Origin: Clostridia bacterium
GTDB lineage: Bacteria > Bacillota > Clostridia > Oscillospirales > CAG-272
Assembly: GCA_017407835.1 (NCBI GenBank)
Contig: JAFQVV010000005.1
Coordinates: 1 to 56,475, forward strand
DNA length: 56,475 bases
Reading direction: 5' to 3'
The notes below the pieces were generated by a model that worked only from the letters and a program-made list of their open reading frames with translations, searched no databases and was not told where the DNA came from. A program made the position numbers and the translations under genes. Every line of letters begins with the position of its first letter. Position 1 is the first letter of the stretch. Below are positions 15,565 to 25,200 of the stretch, in pieces.

Positions 15565-15804
15565 TTAAACGCGTTCACCGAAAAAATCCTCCACAATCTC
15601 TTCCAAATGGATCAATTCAAGATCAAGTGCGTTGCAGCACTTTACCAGATCTCTGACAGGGGCAAGCTCGGGATATATATCCGAGATAGACTGCATCACC
15701 GATACACAGCCATCGTATTCGATGACGGCGGCAATGCCGTATGCGGTTCTTGCGTGCTCATCATCCATGTAGGTTTCGCGCACGACCAAATAGTGACAAT
15801 GCAT
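15565..15804 (-). CDS. DUF6514-like small protein
   Basis: A 79-aa protein. TAYGIAAVIEYDGCVSVMQSISDIYPELAPVRDLVKCCNALDLELIHLEEIVEDFFGERV matches the pattern of DUF6514 (quoted in parts: YGIAAV, SISDIYP, LVKCCNALDLELIHL, EDFF). The function is unknown; it is common in Clostridia. Its ATG overlaps the stop of the XRE gene (TAATG), so the two are translated together. Confidence 0.7.
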   Translation of the reverse strand: MHCHYLVVRETYMDDEHARTAYGIAAVIEYDGCVSVMQSISDIYPELAPVRDLVKCCNALDLELIHLEEIVEDFFGERV

Positions 15805-16061
15805 TATGCGATATCCTCCTCACCTGCGTTCGGGAACTCGTTACCCTCCTGCAGGTATTTGCTGTCGATTTCAAGAAAAGCCATGATTCGCAGGGCGGTG
15901 GTAGAACTTGCTCTTGCCTCACCCTTTTCGATGCGCTGATACCAGCGCTTGGAAATATCTGCGCCCTCTGCAACGGCGGCTTGGGTAAGATGCTTGCGTG
16001 TGCGGGTATGATAAATGAGCCTTGAGAATTTACGCTGAATGGGATCGGTTTGTCGAGACAT
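15804..16061 (-). CDS. XRE-family helix-turn-helix regulator
   Basis: An 85-aa, single-domain HTH_3 protein: LIYHTRTRKHLTQAAVAEGADISKRWYQRIEKGEARAS (helices 2-3 of Cro/C1 type), followed by TTALRIMAFLEIDSKYL. It starts with GGAGGATGATACT before ATG 16061. It probably autoregulates its operon with the DUF6514-like partner; its targets are unknown. Confidence 0.85.
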   Translation of the reverse strand: MSRQTDPIQRKFSRLIYHTRTRKHLTQAAVAEGADISKRWYQRIEKGEARASSTTALRIMAFLEIDSKYLQEGNEFPNAGEEDIA

Positions 16062-16168
16062 AGTATCATCCTCCTTGTCGAATATAGTCTACCACGCCGC
16101 ACTGCACTTGAAAACGGTCTATGTAGTTCGCCTTGTGCAATATGACGATGATTTTTTTCAACAAAATT

Positions 16169-16193
16169 CCCCCGAGCGACTGCCGCTCGGGGG
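16169..16193 (-). terminator. Terminator of the 16237 gene
   Basis: Minus strand CCCCCGAGCG-GCAGT-CGCTCGGGGG followed by AATTTTGTTG; stem of 10 bp, moderately T-rich tail. Confidence 0.75.
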
Positions 16194-16236
16194 GGAGGAG
16201 AGGTGCAACAGAGAACATGGTGATGTTCGGGAGAGA

Positions 16237-16632
16237 TTAGTCTTCCGGACAACAGGTGATGTAACCCGAGCTATACAGTTCTTCTTCGTAATAATCGCAT
16301 TTGGAGCAGGTGGTAATCAAATAAACCTTCAAAAGACAGCGGGGACTAAGATTTTTTTCCTTATGGTGCGTTGCCGTGACCGTCTCGGTGATCTTGTCAT
16401 GACCGGTCAGCCAGCACCACGCCCTCGACTGGACCACGGGAGTGTCAAGCACAATAAAATCGGCGATCCGCTGTCTCTGCTCTGCAGAGAATGTGGTCGA
16501 TGCATCGAACGTGACTGTGACATCCTCCTCGGGATAACTGATCGTCAAATTGCTTGTACTGCTTGCCGAAACCGCAAAGGTGAGAGAAAGCACGGCGAGC
16601 AAGACGGCTATCAATTTAATTGCCTGTTTCAT
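16237..16632 (-). CDS. Small secreted Cys-rich protein, unknown
   Basis: A 131-aa protein. MKQAIKLIAVLLAVLSLTFAVSA is a signal peptide with a likely AVSA-S cleavage site. The mature part has CWLTGHDK, HHKEKNLSPRC, TTCSKCDYYEEE and a CCPED tail. The paired CxxC and CC with His suggest a small zinc- or disulfide-stabilised domain outside the membrane. I do not recognise the family. It overlaps the upstream DUF4367-type gene by 17 nt, so they form one unit. Confidence 0.75.
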   Translation of the reverse strand: MKQAIKLIAVLLAVLSLTFAVSASSTSNLTISYPEEDVTVTFDASTTFSAEQRQRIADFIVLDTPVVQSRAWCWLTGHDKITETVTATHHKEKNLSPRCLLKVYLITTCSKCDYYEEELYSSGYITCCPED

Positions 16633-17461
16633 GTTCGTTTCCTTTTAATGTGTCTATAATATTTTTTATGTCAAAGGTATTGGGGAATGTAAAATGATAA
16701 AGATCCTGACCGATTATGCCTGTTATTGTGGTTATTTCATATTCATGAACGATTTCATGAACGATATAAAAAGTGCCCAAATCGGTTGTATAGATTTCAC
16801 AATCTTCCGATGGGAAAAATGCATCTGCATTGCCGAGCTGAATCAACATCATGATATCGCTCGTATTGAAGCGAATATTGTAGCATCTCACACCTTCAAG
16901 GTCAAACCCCAGTATACCGGTAATCTCGATTGCGTCGGGCAACCCGACCGGATAAACAAGGTCAAGGTTTTCGGCACGCAGAAATGCTTCCATATCGCCA
17001 AACAATTTCGTTTCTCCCGCATAGGTGTAAGTAATGCCGGTGTCTTCCACCACCGAACGCTCGCTGTGGTTTTTCAACTGCTCAAACCACGCACGCAAGG
17101 TGGGGGAAACTGCGCACACCGAACATGCACCGATGATGAGAACAACAACCAGGCATGCCGCAAGCAGTGCCGTTTTGGTGCGCACGGGGCGGCGTTTGCG
17201 TTCTTTGCTCTCGGCCTCGGCGCGCGCCAGCACAGCGGTCATGCGGGCATCAATCTCCTCAGGGGTAAAGCTCGCCCGAACGCCCTTGATCTCGGCGATT
17301 CTCTGAATCCCGTTGTGAATGAGCTGCTCATCCTGCTGATCGATCGGCTTTTCCAGTTCGCGATCAATCTCGGCATGAAGCTGCGCAATCACAGCCCTAT
17401 CCTCGGGCGGCAAAGCTTGCTTTTCTTTATCAGATGGTGGATTAAATCTAACCTGACTCAT
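16616..17461 (-). CDS. Membrane-anchored DUF4367-like (anti-sigma-type) protein
   Basis: A 281-aa protein. The N-terminal half (1-95) is soluble and charged. A membrane segment ALLAACLVVVLIIGACSVCAV lies at about 98-118, and the C-terminal half (about 120-281) is extracellular with FLRAENLDLVYPVGLPDAIEITGILG and a FTFPNTFDIKNII end, as in DUF4367 domains of anti-sigma-like proteins. It may sense envelope state and could act with the ECF sigma factor at 14769, although the two genes are not adjacent. Start ATG 17461 has GGAGAGAAG upstream. Confidence 0.72.
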   Translation of the reverse strand: MSQVRFNPPSDKEKQALPPEDRAVIAQLHAEIDRELEKPIDQQDEQLIHNGIQRIAEIKGVRASFTPEEIDARMTAVLARAEAESKERKRRPVRTKTALLAACLVVVLIIGACSVCAVSPTLRAWFEQLKNHSERSVVEDTGITYTYAGETKLFGDMEAFLRAENLDLVYPVGLPDAIEITGILGFDLEGVRCYNIRFNTSDIMMLIQLGNADAFFPSEDCEIYTTDLGTFYIVHEIVHEYEITTITGIIGQDLYHFTFPNTFDIKNIIDTLKGNEHETGN

Positions 17462-17669
17462 TTCTTCTTCTCTCCTTTATTCGTCTGTTTTGCATGAGAG
17501 CACCTCCCCTCATACATATAATACCGTTTTTCGCAAAACCCAACAAAAAAATTTGAAAAAAATTGAAAAAAATTTTTTGGGGGGCTAAAATGGGCGGAAT
17601 TTCCCCTCCTTTCCCTGCATCGGCGGGGAAAATGCCCCTGCGGCAGCTGTGCCTGCTGTGTCTCAGGCG
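17462..17669. other. Intergenic region
   Basis: An A/T-rich stretch with runs of A and T (17545-17580) and a G/C-rich segment near 17590-17640. No gene seen. It probably contains the promoter of the leftward DUF4367-like gene and read-through space after the XRE gene at 17670. Confidence 0.4.
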
Positions 17670-18041
17670 TTACGATTCACCGCCGCGTTTGGGGGCGCAG
17701 GCGGGTGCCGACGCCTTTTGCCGAAGCTGCGCAATCAATGTTTTCATGGTTTCCAGCACAATCCCCCGATGTTCGGCAGACAGGGCATCCAGCCCTTCGT
17801 TCAATTCGGGCGGCAAATGCGATGCCTCCAGGCGGCTCTCGGCAAACATCAGCGCGTCGATGGAGAGATCGAGCAGCACAATCAGCCGAAACAGCTTTTC
17901 GGCATCGGGATAGGTTTGCCCCCGCTCAATGTTGCCGATCGAATTGGGATTGACCATCAGCGCAGCTGCCAGCTCAGTCTGTGTCAGACCTGCTTTTTTT
18001 CTGTTCTCACGAATGAATTTTCCAAAGGTAATTTTGTCCAT
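17670..18041 (-). CDS. XRE-family helix-turn-helix regulator
   Basis: A 123-aa protein from ATG 18041; the longer frame upstream has no SD and is not protein-like. HTH_3: ITFGKFIRENRKKAGLTQTELAAALMVNPNSIGNIERGQTYPDAEKL, with the recognition helix around NPNSIGNIERG. A helical tail of about 60 aa has no effector motif and ends in a basic, Pro-rich stretch (APKRGGES). Targets unknown; a stand-alone gene. Confidence 0.82.
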   Translation of the reverse strand: MDKITFGKFIRENRKKAGLTQTELAAALMVNPNSIGNIERGQTYPDAEKLFRLIVLLDLSIDALMFAESRLEASHLPPELNEGLDALSAEHRGIVLETMKTLIAQLRQKASAPACAPKRGGES

Positions 18042-18137
18042 ATCAACACCTGCTTTCCTTGTAATCATATAAACTTGGGGCGGGATGCCCTGCATGGCCA
18101 CCATCTGCGCCCACAATGCGCGCATTGATCGAAAAAA

Positions 18138-18171
18138 GCGGAGATGCGCACATGAAGTGCGGCACCTCCGC
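18138..18171 (-). terminator. Terminator of the glycosidase-like gene
   Basis: Minus strand GCGGAG...CTCCGC with a nested GTGCCGCAC/GTGCGC stem, followed by six T. Confidence 0.85.
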
Positions 18172-18226
18172 AGGATGGATCTCTGTCGGCGATATGCACC
18201 GATCAACCACCGATTATCGGCTCAAA

Positions 18227-19954
18227 TTAAATACTGAAATCAAAGCGGTAGTCCGACCAGTTGGCAAGCGCCATCAGGCCGTCCTCCTCGCGGCGGATCA
18301 GCACGCCTTCCTCAAGGAGCTCGTTCATGAGATCGGTGGCCATTTCCATGCCCCACGGGCCGGCGTTCTCGTAGAACTTGGGGCTGACGTAGACGGGGTA
18401 ATCCTTACCGCGCTGTCTGGTGCCCAGCGCATCCACCAGGCGTCGCTTGAAGACGAAGCGCATGGCGCGGCGCTCGGGCAGGCGGAGGTTATTGTCACGG
18501 CAGAAGGTGCGGAGCAGAATGTACGCCACACGCGCCTCGGGCTGCCCCCAAAGGCCGATGACACAGTTGTACTCGGGCACCTCGAAGGGAATCACATCCA
18601 CCAGAGCCTGCAGCTCGGCGGCATCTGCGCCCTCTTCCTTGCGCTGCTTGAGGGCGGCGAAGTCAACCTTGAACCGGGCAAACTGGCGCACCTGATACAG
18701 GTGAGGCACAATCAGACGGTAGAACTGGTTGCGGGTGATGGGGAATGCCACGCCGTCGGTGGGCTCCTCCTCGGCGATCAGCGTCTCAAAGTCGGCGATG
18801 ACAGCGTCGGCGCGGGCAAGGATATCGGTGTAGTCACCGTTCACCAGCTTGTAGCCCGGCTCTCTCCACCAGTATGTATCCCACTTGTCGCCGCTGCGGG
18901 CATCACGGATCAGCTCCAGCGCCGCCAGCAGCTTGGCCTTGTTCGCGGGATGGGATGCACCGGTGATGGCCTCGGCACTGTCCGCCAGCAGGACATCAGG
19001 ATCTGCCTCGGGATCGATGAGCAGGTGGCCGGATGCGTACATGGAGAAGAAGTTGAGGAGGTGGTAGGAGTCCATCTCGCTCCAGTAGGTGGGTGTCATC
19101 ACCGCGTCAGCCTGGGCGCGGGTCTGATTGTAGACGTCGGAGAGGACGCGGTTGTTGATGCACATGAAGGGGAACTGGTCGATCTCGTACTCACAGGTGT
19201 ACCAGCCCCAGGAGCCAAGGCCGCAGCCCAGCGCCTTGACGCCCTCGCGGAACTTGGCGCGCTTGCCTTCCTCACGCCATGTGGGCAGGAAGGGCAGCTC
19301 CATGAGCATGATATCGTTCATGCCGGCATCCACCAGCTCCTGGGGATAACTCTCGGGGCAGCCCCAGGTATCGACTGCGATCTTGATGTCGGGGTTCTTG
19401 GCACGGAACTTGTCGGCCAGCAGCTTGGTGAAGTAGAGAATGCTGGGGGTATCCCGCAGGTTGCCGGGATCGAAGAAGTGGGCGATCACCCGGTCGGCAT
19501 AGGGGGCAAGATCGGCGTAGATGTCATAGTATTTGTTGAAGGCCGCCAGCACGCGGGGATCCTCGCAGGCGGGCTTTTCGGGATCGGCGTTGCGGTATGC
19601 CACCGTGTTGTCATGCCAGCCGTGGCCCGAGAACTCGGCCGCCCAGCACCAGACGGTGAATTTCATCCCGTTCTCGTGGAGTGCATTGGCAAGCACCTTG
19701 TAGCGGTCATGGACGATCTCCCACGAGCCGCTGGCGCGCCATGCAGACACCATATCGGTGACCTGAATGCCGGTAAAGCCGCAGGCCTTCATCATCTTGA
19801 CGTATTCGCCCAGCTGACGGTCGGACATGGAGATAAAATCCACCAACAGCGACGTTGCCATGTTGCTGATATAGCCGCGGTTATAGTCCACCTTCCAAGT
19901 ACAAACGGTCGCCTCGCGTTCGGCGATCCAAGGGGTTTGAGCAGAAAATTTCAT
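18227..19954 (-). CDS. Glycoside-hydrolase-like protein, unassigned family
   Basis: A 575-aa cytoplasmic protein (no signal peptide), SD GGAGG before ATG 19954. Segments such as GEYVKMMKACGFTGIQVTDM, KFTVWCWAAEFSGHGW, ADRVIAHFFDPGN, IKIAVDTWGCPESYP, DIMLMELPFLPTW and GLGSWGWYTCEYE look like successive beta-strands of a TIM barrel with strand-end D/E and aromatic residues that could bind sugar. The C-terminal 250 aa is helical. I cannot place it in a numbered GH family; alpha-glucuronidase- or GH20-like folds are possibilities. It is monocistronic, between a promoter at 19993 and a terminator at 18138. Confidence 0.6.
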   Translation of the reverse strand: MKFSAQTPWIAEREATVCTWKVDYNRGYISNMATSLLVDFISMSDRQLGEYVKMMKACGFTGIQVTDMVSAWRASGSWEIVHDRYKVLANALHENGMKFTVWCWAAEFSGHGWHDNTVAYRNADPEKPACEDPRVLAAFNKYYDIYADLAPYADRVIAHFFDPGNLRDTPSILYFTKLLADKFRAKNPDIKIAVDTWGCPESYPQELVDAGMNDIMLMELPFLPTWREEGKRAKFREGVKALGCGLGSWGWYTCEYEIDQFPFMCINNRVLSDVYNQTRAQADAVMTPTYWSEMDSYHLLNFFSMYASGHLLIDPEADPDVLLADSAEAITGASHPANKAKLLAALELIRDARSGDKWDTYWWREPGYKLVNGDYTDILARADAVIADFETLIAEEEPTDGVAFPITRNQFYRLIVPHLYQVRQFARFKVDFAALKQRKEEGADAAELQALVDVIPFEVPEYNCVIGLWGQPEARVAYILLRTFCRDNNLRLPERRAMRFVFKRRLVDALGTRQRGKDYPVYVSPKFYENAGPWGMEMATDLMNELLEEGVLIRREEDGLMALANWSDYRFDFSI

Positions 19955-19992
19955 ACGAAAAACCTCCGTTACAGTAAGAGAATATCGATTTC

Positions 19993-20021
19993 ATTATATC
20001 AAACTTTCCGGACGATTACAA
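19993..20021 (-). promoter_or_regulatory. Promoter of the glycosidase-like gene
   Basis: Minus strand TTGTAA (20016-20021), 17 bp, TATAAT (19993-19998) in the extended form TGATATAAT. Confidence 0.75.
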
Positions 20022-20171
20022 GTCTTTCGCATATTTTCGGCAGAAATATCAACCACTCCCCCCGTCGCGGCGCGCTCTCGTTCAGTTTGTACAACAATTG
20101 TAGAAAGCCCCTGCGAAAGATAGGCAGTTTTTCATCAAACGGAGCGTAAATTCCCACGCAATTCCCGATTG

Positions 20172-20209
20172 AATAACAGGGGGAAAGCCCCTGCTTTCCC
20201 CCTGTTATT
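20172..20209 (-). terminator. Terminator of the SLH/cohesin gene
   Basis: AATAACAGGGGGAAAGC / GCTTTCCCCCTGTTATT, perfect 17-bp arms with a 4-nt loop, 7 bp after the stop codon. Confidence 0.8.
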
Positions 20210-20216
20210 GTATGCT

Positions 20217-22169
20217 TTATTTTGCGTAAGCCACGCAGAAACGCATCAGCACATCCGCCATTTCCGCACGGCGAACTTCCTTCTGCGGTGCATAATCGTG
20301 CTTCTGTACACCGTCCAGCAGACCTGCTGCATTTGCCCACTCAACGGCAGGCTTTGCCCAGTCGCTGATCTGTGCGCCGGCAATCGCTTTTGCAGCAGAA
20401 GTATCATACTCCTTATATGCCGCATAGCGATACAAGATCGCGGCAAGCTGCTCATGCGTAATCGCATCCATGGGTGCAAAGGTTTCGTCGTCCATGCCGT
20501 TGACAATCTCATTGGCATATGCCCATGCGACGGCATCGGTGTACCAAGTACCGTCCTCTACATCGGTGAAGGCTGCTTTCTGATCGACCGCAGGTTTGCC
20601 CTCCATACGCCACAGAACGGTCACGATCATGGCACGGCTGGAGACAACGTCAGGGGAGAAGATTCCCTCTCCCATGCCGTTCATCATACCCTTATCGGTC
20701 ACATAACGAACAGCATCGTAAAACCAATCTTTATCCGAAACGTCGGTATAGGGATTATCCCACTCCGTTCTGGCAAAGGTCGCTGTAATCGTATGGTCGG
20801 CACGCACGCGTTTGAAGGTGTATTCGGAAACTGCACCTACGCTCTTGCCATCCACGATGACATCGACAATCTCATAACCGTAATTTGCCCGAATGGTATA
20901 GGTCTGCTTTTTGGCGTATTTTACGGTGGATACACCCGCAGGTGTAATCGATCCGCCCTCGCCTGCCGATGCTGTGATGTCAAACTTTCTGTTGTAGAGA
21001 CTAATCAACCACCCAAACCACATATCATATTCGGGATCATCGGGGGAAGGCATTTGCAGAACCATCAAACACACATCGCAGAGATTATCGCCGTTGAGGT
21101 CGACATGCGCTGCCAGCTCACCATATGCCTGACCGCAATCCGCGCAAATTGCGGGATCCTCACAGGTTGCGTATCCGCCGTGATGGTTTTCCAGCCCCAT
21201 TACCTCAGTACAGCCGACACAATTCTGCCAGTGCTGCGTTTCGTTATACTTCCAATCGCCATCGGGGGTATGCACAATATGTCCAGTTGCGGGTGCCAGC
21301 ACATACTGGCAAACAGTGCAAACCTGAGGCTCGGTCTCGGTTGCGGCAGGACCGGGAATATGCGCGGCATAGTCAGCCTTCTCGTCACAGCTGCTGCAGC
21401 TCTTCCAGTGGTGGGTTGCGTTATTCATCCAATCCTCGCCGAATACATGATTGATATGTCCGGTAGCAGGCGCCAGAACATATTGGCAAACAGTGCAAAC
21501 CTGAGGCTCGGTCTCGGTTGCGGCAGGACCGGGAATGTGCGCGGCATAGTCAAGCTTCTCGTCACAGCCGCTGCAGCTCTTCCAGTGGTGGGTTTTATCC
21601 TGCGTCCAAGCCGTGCTGATATCGTGGCTGTGCGGACGACTGAACACAATTACATCTGCCCCGTTGTTTACATTGTCATTGGCATATGCATGGGTGCCTG
21701 CGCTGTTTTCATACAGCGTGATCGCCGTCTGCCCCGCCGCACTATCCTTTACCTTAAAGGTAATAGTTGCAATGGTGCCGGCCTTGTAGCTTTGATTTTC
21801 GGTATTCACCCACGCAAAGCCAACCGTACCGTATTGGTTAGCCTCTGCCACGGTCGATGCGGTAAGCACTTCCTGAATGGGAGAAAGTCCTGTTGTTTTG
21901 GTCAGATAAATGGTGTCGGGATAAGCGGAATTGGCGCCCGTAATGCTTACACATTCGAGTTTGGTTTTGTCAAATGCAATACCGCCCGTCAAGGCCTCAA
22001 GCGTCATAGCGCCATTTGTCAGTGTAACCGTTACGGTTTCTCCGCTGAGCGCCGCGTTGCTGCTCAGCGAAATGTCGAGATTTGCCTTGCCGGCAGCCGA
22101 TGTGTGCAGTGTCAGCAAAGAGAGCATTGTGACTACACACAGAAACAGGCACATAAATCTTCTTTTCAT
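20217..22169 (-). CDS. Cohesin-like, SLH-anchored surface protein
   Basis: A 650-aa protein. Signal peptide MKRRFMCLFLCVVTMLSLLTLHTSAAG. Residues about 28-170 are a cohesin-type beta-sandwich (ANLDISLSSNAALSGETVTVTL, ALTGGIAFDKTKLECVSI, GTIATITFKVKD). Residues about 180-350 hold two near-identical and one partial CxxC/His repeat units (HHWKSCSSCDEK, CTVCQYVL). A Listeria-Bacteroides-type beta repeat (YTIRANYGYEIVDVIVDG) comes next, then three SLH domains (DVSDKDWFYDAVRYV, DVEDGTWYTDAVAWA, ISDWAKPAVEWAN) that bind cell-wall polymer. So it anchors to the wall and presents a cohesin. The preceding gene, 31 nt upstream, ends in a dockerin: a likely binding pair. SD AAGGAGGAG. Confidence 0.85.
   Translation of the reverse strand: MKRRFMCLFLCVVTMLSLLTLHTSAAGKANLDISLSSNAALSGETVTVTLTNGAMTLEALTGGIAFDKTKLECVSITGANSAYPDTIYLTKTTGLSPIQEVLTASTVAEANQYGTVGFAWVNTENQSYKAGTIATITFKVKDSAAGQTAITLYENSAGTHAYANDNVNNGADVIVFSRPHSHDISTAWTQDKTHHWKSCSGCDEKLDYAAHIPGPAATETEPQVCTVCQYVLAPATGHINHVFGEDWMNNATHHWKSCSSCDEKADYAAHIPGPAATETEPQVCTVCQYVLAPATGHIVHTPDGDWKYNETQHWQNCVGCTEVMGLENHHGGYATCEDPAICADCGQAYGELAAHVDLNGDNLCDVCLMVLQMPSPDDPEYDMWFGWLISLYNRKFDITASAGEGGSITPAGVSTVKYAKKQTYTIRANYGYEIVDVIVDGKSVGAVSEYTFKRVRADHTITATFARTEWDNPYTDVSDKDWFYDAVRYVTDKGMMNGMGEGIFSPDVVSSRAMIVTVLWRMEGKPAVDQKAAFTDVEDGTWYTDAVAWAYANEIVNGMDDETFAPMDAITHEQLAAILYRYAAYKEYDTSAAKAIAGAQISDWAKPAVEWANAAGLLDGVQKHDYAPQKEVRRAEMADVLMRFCVAYAK
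21286..21600. repeat. Tandem DNA repeat encoding CxxC/His units
   Basis: Two copies of about 180 bp (roughly 21286-21420 and 21466-21600 for the best-matching parts) inside the SLH/cohesin gene are nearly identical at DNA level. They encode CSxCDEK...AHIPGPAATETE...CTVCQYVLAPATGH. Such identity suggests recent duplication and possible copy-number variation. Confidence 0.7.
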
Positions 22170-22200
22170 GTCGATATCTCCTCCTTAATCTATCCCGCTG

Positions 22201-25200
22201 TCAGCGCAGGGAGGGAATAATTTTTGCAACATATCTGGACAGCAGAACCAAATCGTTTGCATCAATCATACCATCGCCTGTGACATCCGCATTCGCAAGT
22301 GCCGCCGTCTTAACCATGGGCTCAATCTTGGCAATGTGACGAGCGAGGATGGTCAAATCATCGGCATCTACCGTACCGTCCAGATTTACATCGCCCAACA
22401 GGCCTTCGGTTTTGACTGCGAGTGCTTCCATAATTTGCTCGAAAATATACGCATGGCCTGCTGCATTGGCATGCATATTATCCTTGGCATTTACTACCAA
22501 AGATGCAAGTACCGAAATCATATCGCTCGAATTCAGATTATCCGAATTCAGCCCAGAGAAGCCGGCAGTTTCGGCATTTGACACATCCACAAAGGTAACA
22601 TTTCCGTCACAAATTGCATAAGCCGTGTAATAAACATTGGTGGCATCAATGACAAGCTCCATCATTTCACCCACGTCAATGGTGGTACCGTTTACGGTGA
22701 TCTGCAATCCGCGCAGCGGATTATACATACCAACGACCAGTACAGTGGCATCGGGATTGATGGTCTGAATTGCTTCCAGCGCCTTAATGGTATCAATGGA
22801 ATATGCAACACAGGCATAGACAAACTTCTCTGCCATCTCAAGCACGGTGGGATCAAGAGCATTCACTTGACTCATCACGTCGTTCTTTTCATTTTCGGCG
22901 ATCTGCAGTGCAGTACCGATCTGCGTCAAGCAAATGTTGAGAATTTCATTGACACGGTTCTCGACTGCTGCTGTATTTTGTGCATCATCACGCAGCTCGG
23001 CGGGAAGCGCCAACAGAACACGAGCTTTGAGTTCAGCGGTAAGTGCGGTGACATCAACATCGGCATAAGCACTCCAATCGGCGGCAAGAATCGCGAGAAG
23101 CTCTGCGCGGATTTCTTCCATCAATGCCAGATCCTCATCGGAGAAGTAGCGCGACCAATCGGGTTTTTCCTGATTGAGTACGGCAAACAGAATACTGCTT
23201 GCATCTCCCTCATAGGTAATCAGATCGGCCTTGGCAATCGATGCTGCGTTTGCCTGGACATAGGCCAAAATATCGGTAGAGAGCAAGCCGTTTCTCTCTC
23301 CGAGTGCCGCGATCTGCGAACTCTTCATGTTCAGCTCTTCAGCAAGCAGTGCGAAATAGGGATTCTCCCCGTAAATCAAGCCGCTTCCCGATGCCGTATA
23401 GCCGCCAAGTGCCACATAATAGCTCTTTTCATCGGCGGTATATTCGGTATGCGTTGCATCATAAATGAGCTGTGCATATTTGCTCTTGAGTGCATCGATG
23501 TATGTGCGGACAACCGACTGAACATCTTCGGCCGAGGTGTTCTCAAGAATATCGAGCAAAATGTTCAGATCGGCAATAAACTGCTGAATATACGCATCGG
23601 CAGGTGCAACATAAGGTGCTACATGGGTATTCCACAGCTCGGTCAGCATATGCGTAATATACGCTTTCATCTGTTCGGGCGTCACAAGTTCAAGCAGCCC
23701 GTCAAGATCGTCGATCAGATCCTCGATCAGTTCATCATCGGGACGAATATGCTGCCCGATCTTTTCATCCCAAAGCTTTTTCAGCAATGCCAGGGCATCG
23801 GCCTTGATCTGCTCGGGATCGTTTGCCGTAAAGTAATCGTAAACGTCAATCATCCAACCGATGACCTTCTGGACTTCTTTATCATTGATGACGCCTGCTT
23901 CGACGCTCTTGTCATAAACAAAGCGAATCAAATCGGCGCAAAGCTGACGAACGGTATCTTCATCGGCACGTTCGAGAACACCGATAATCTCGTTTGTCTT
24001 GAGCTTGAGCTGCTGGAGATCGCCAGCCGACAGCCAGCCTTCACTGATCACATACTGCTCAAACATCTGCAGTGCTTCAGGACCATATTTGACAGCAAGC
24101 TCCTTGAGGATTTCCACTGCCTGTGCCAGATATGTATCTACGATCCAATTCAGAACACTTTGAATTTCCTCGTCATACTCAATGCTCTTGAGATAGAGGA
24201 ATTCAATCAACTCGCTGCAAAGCTGACGAATTGCCGCCTCGTCACCCTGTTCGACAGCGGCAACAGCTGCATTGACCTTGGACTTGAGCAGAACCACATC
24301 TTCAGCCGAGAGCCAGCCCTCTTCGATCACATACTGTTCAAGCATCAGCAGTGCTTCGGGACCGTATTTGACAGCAAGCGCCATCAAATCCTGTGCGGCA
24401 ATCGCCAGCTCATCCATCAGGATATCCTTGCCCGCCGTACCGTTCTCCAGCGTATTCAGAATTGCCGCCTGAATTTCTCTGTGCCCGTTGCGGTTGGGAT
24501 GTGCGAAAAAGCTGTTGCCGATGCTGGTGCGTGCTGCCAGAGCAGCTACCGTTTCCACCGTAACGCGAGGTACGCCGTCAAGGGTGAAGAATGCATCTTC
24601 ATCAAAGACATAAGACTGACCGGGAGTCAGTGCCGCAGTAACCGCTTTGGTAATTTCAGCGCTAATCTTATTCCCCAAGGCATTGGTCAATCGGCTGCCG
24701 TACTGTGCAAAGCCGGTGATATCCAGCGTTTGAACCTGCAGACCTGCCTGCATAATATGTGCAACCGCCGAATATGCCGCGTTCAAAGCCGCGTTTTGCT
24801 GATTGCTGCTGAGGGAGCTCCAGTTCGGAATGCTTGCAGGCACCGTGTAGTTCAAATACAACGAGCCGTCGTAAAGATTAAAGCAATCGATAATATCACT
24901 GTCCAGTGCATCGGTTCCGTTCCAGGCCAGAAGCTGGTCTGCAAAAAACTCGACATGCCCGTTCTGACGGACATCGGCGCAGAGGTACTTCTGCGCATAG
25001 GCAGAGCCGCCTGCGATATAAATATTGGCTGCATTCACCAGGGCACCGCACATATCACCGAACGGAAGCGCCTGCTCCACACCAGGAACGGTAATCTCCA
25101 ACCCCTCCATCAGGTTCTGGATGCTGACAACCACAACGGTTGCATCGGGATTGAGAGCATAGATCTCTCCCATGACAATATCGAAATTCACGCAGAAGCC

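Noticed and set aside
18116..20149. Rightward open frame of about 680 codons opposite the glycosidase-like gene
   Set aside because: The leftward frame has a good SD, promoter and terminator; the rightward one has none.
21286..21600. CRISPR-like repeat array
   Set aside because: The repeats are about 180 bp, in frame and encode CxxC/His protein units; there are no spacers.
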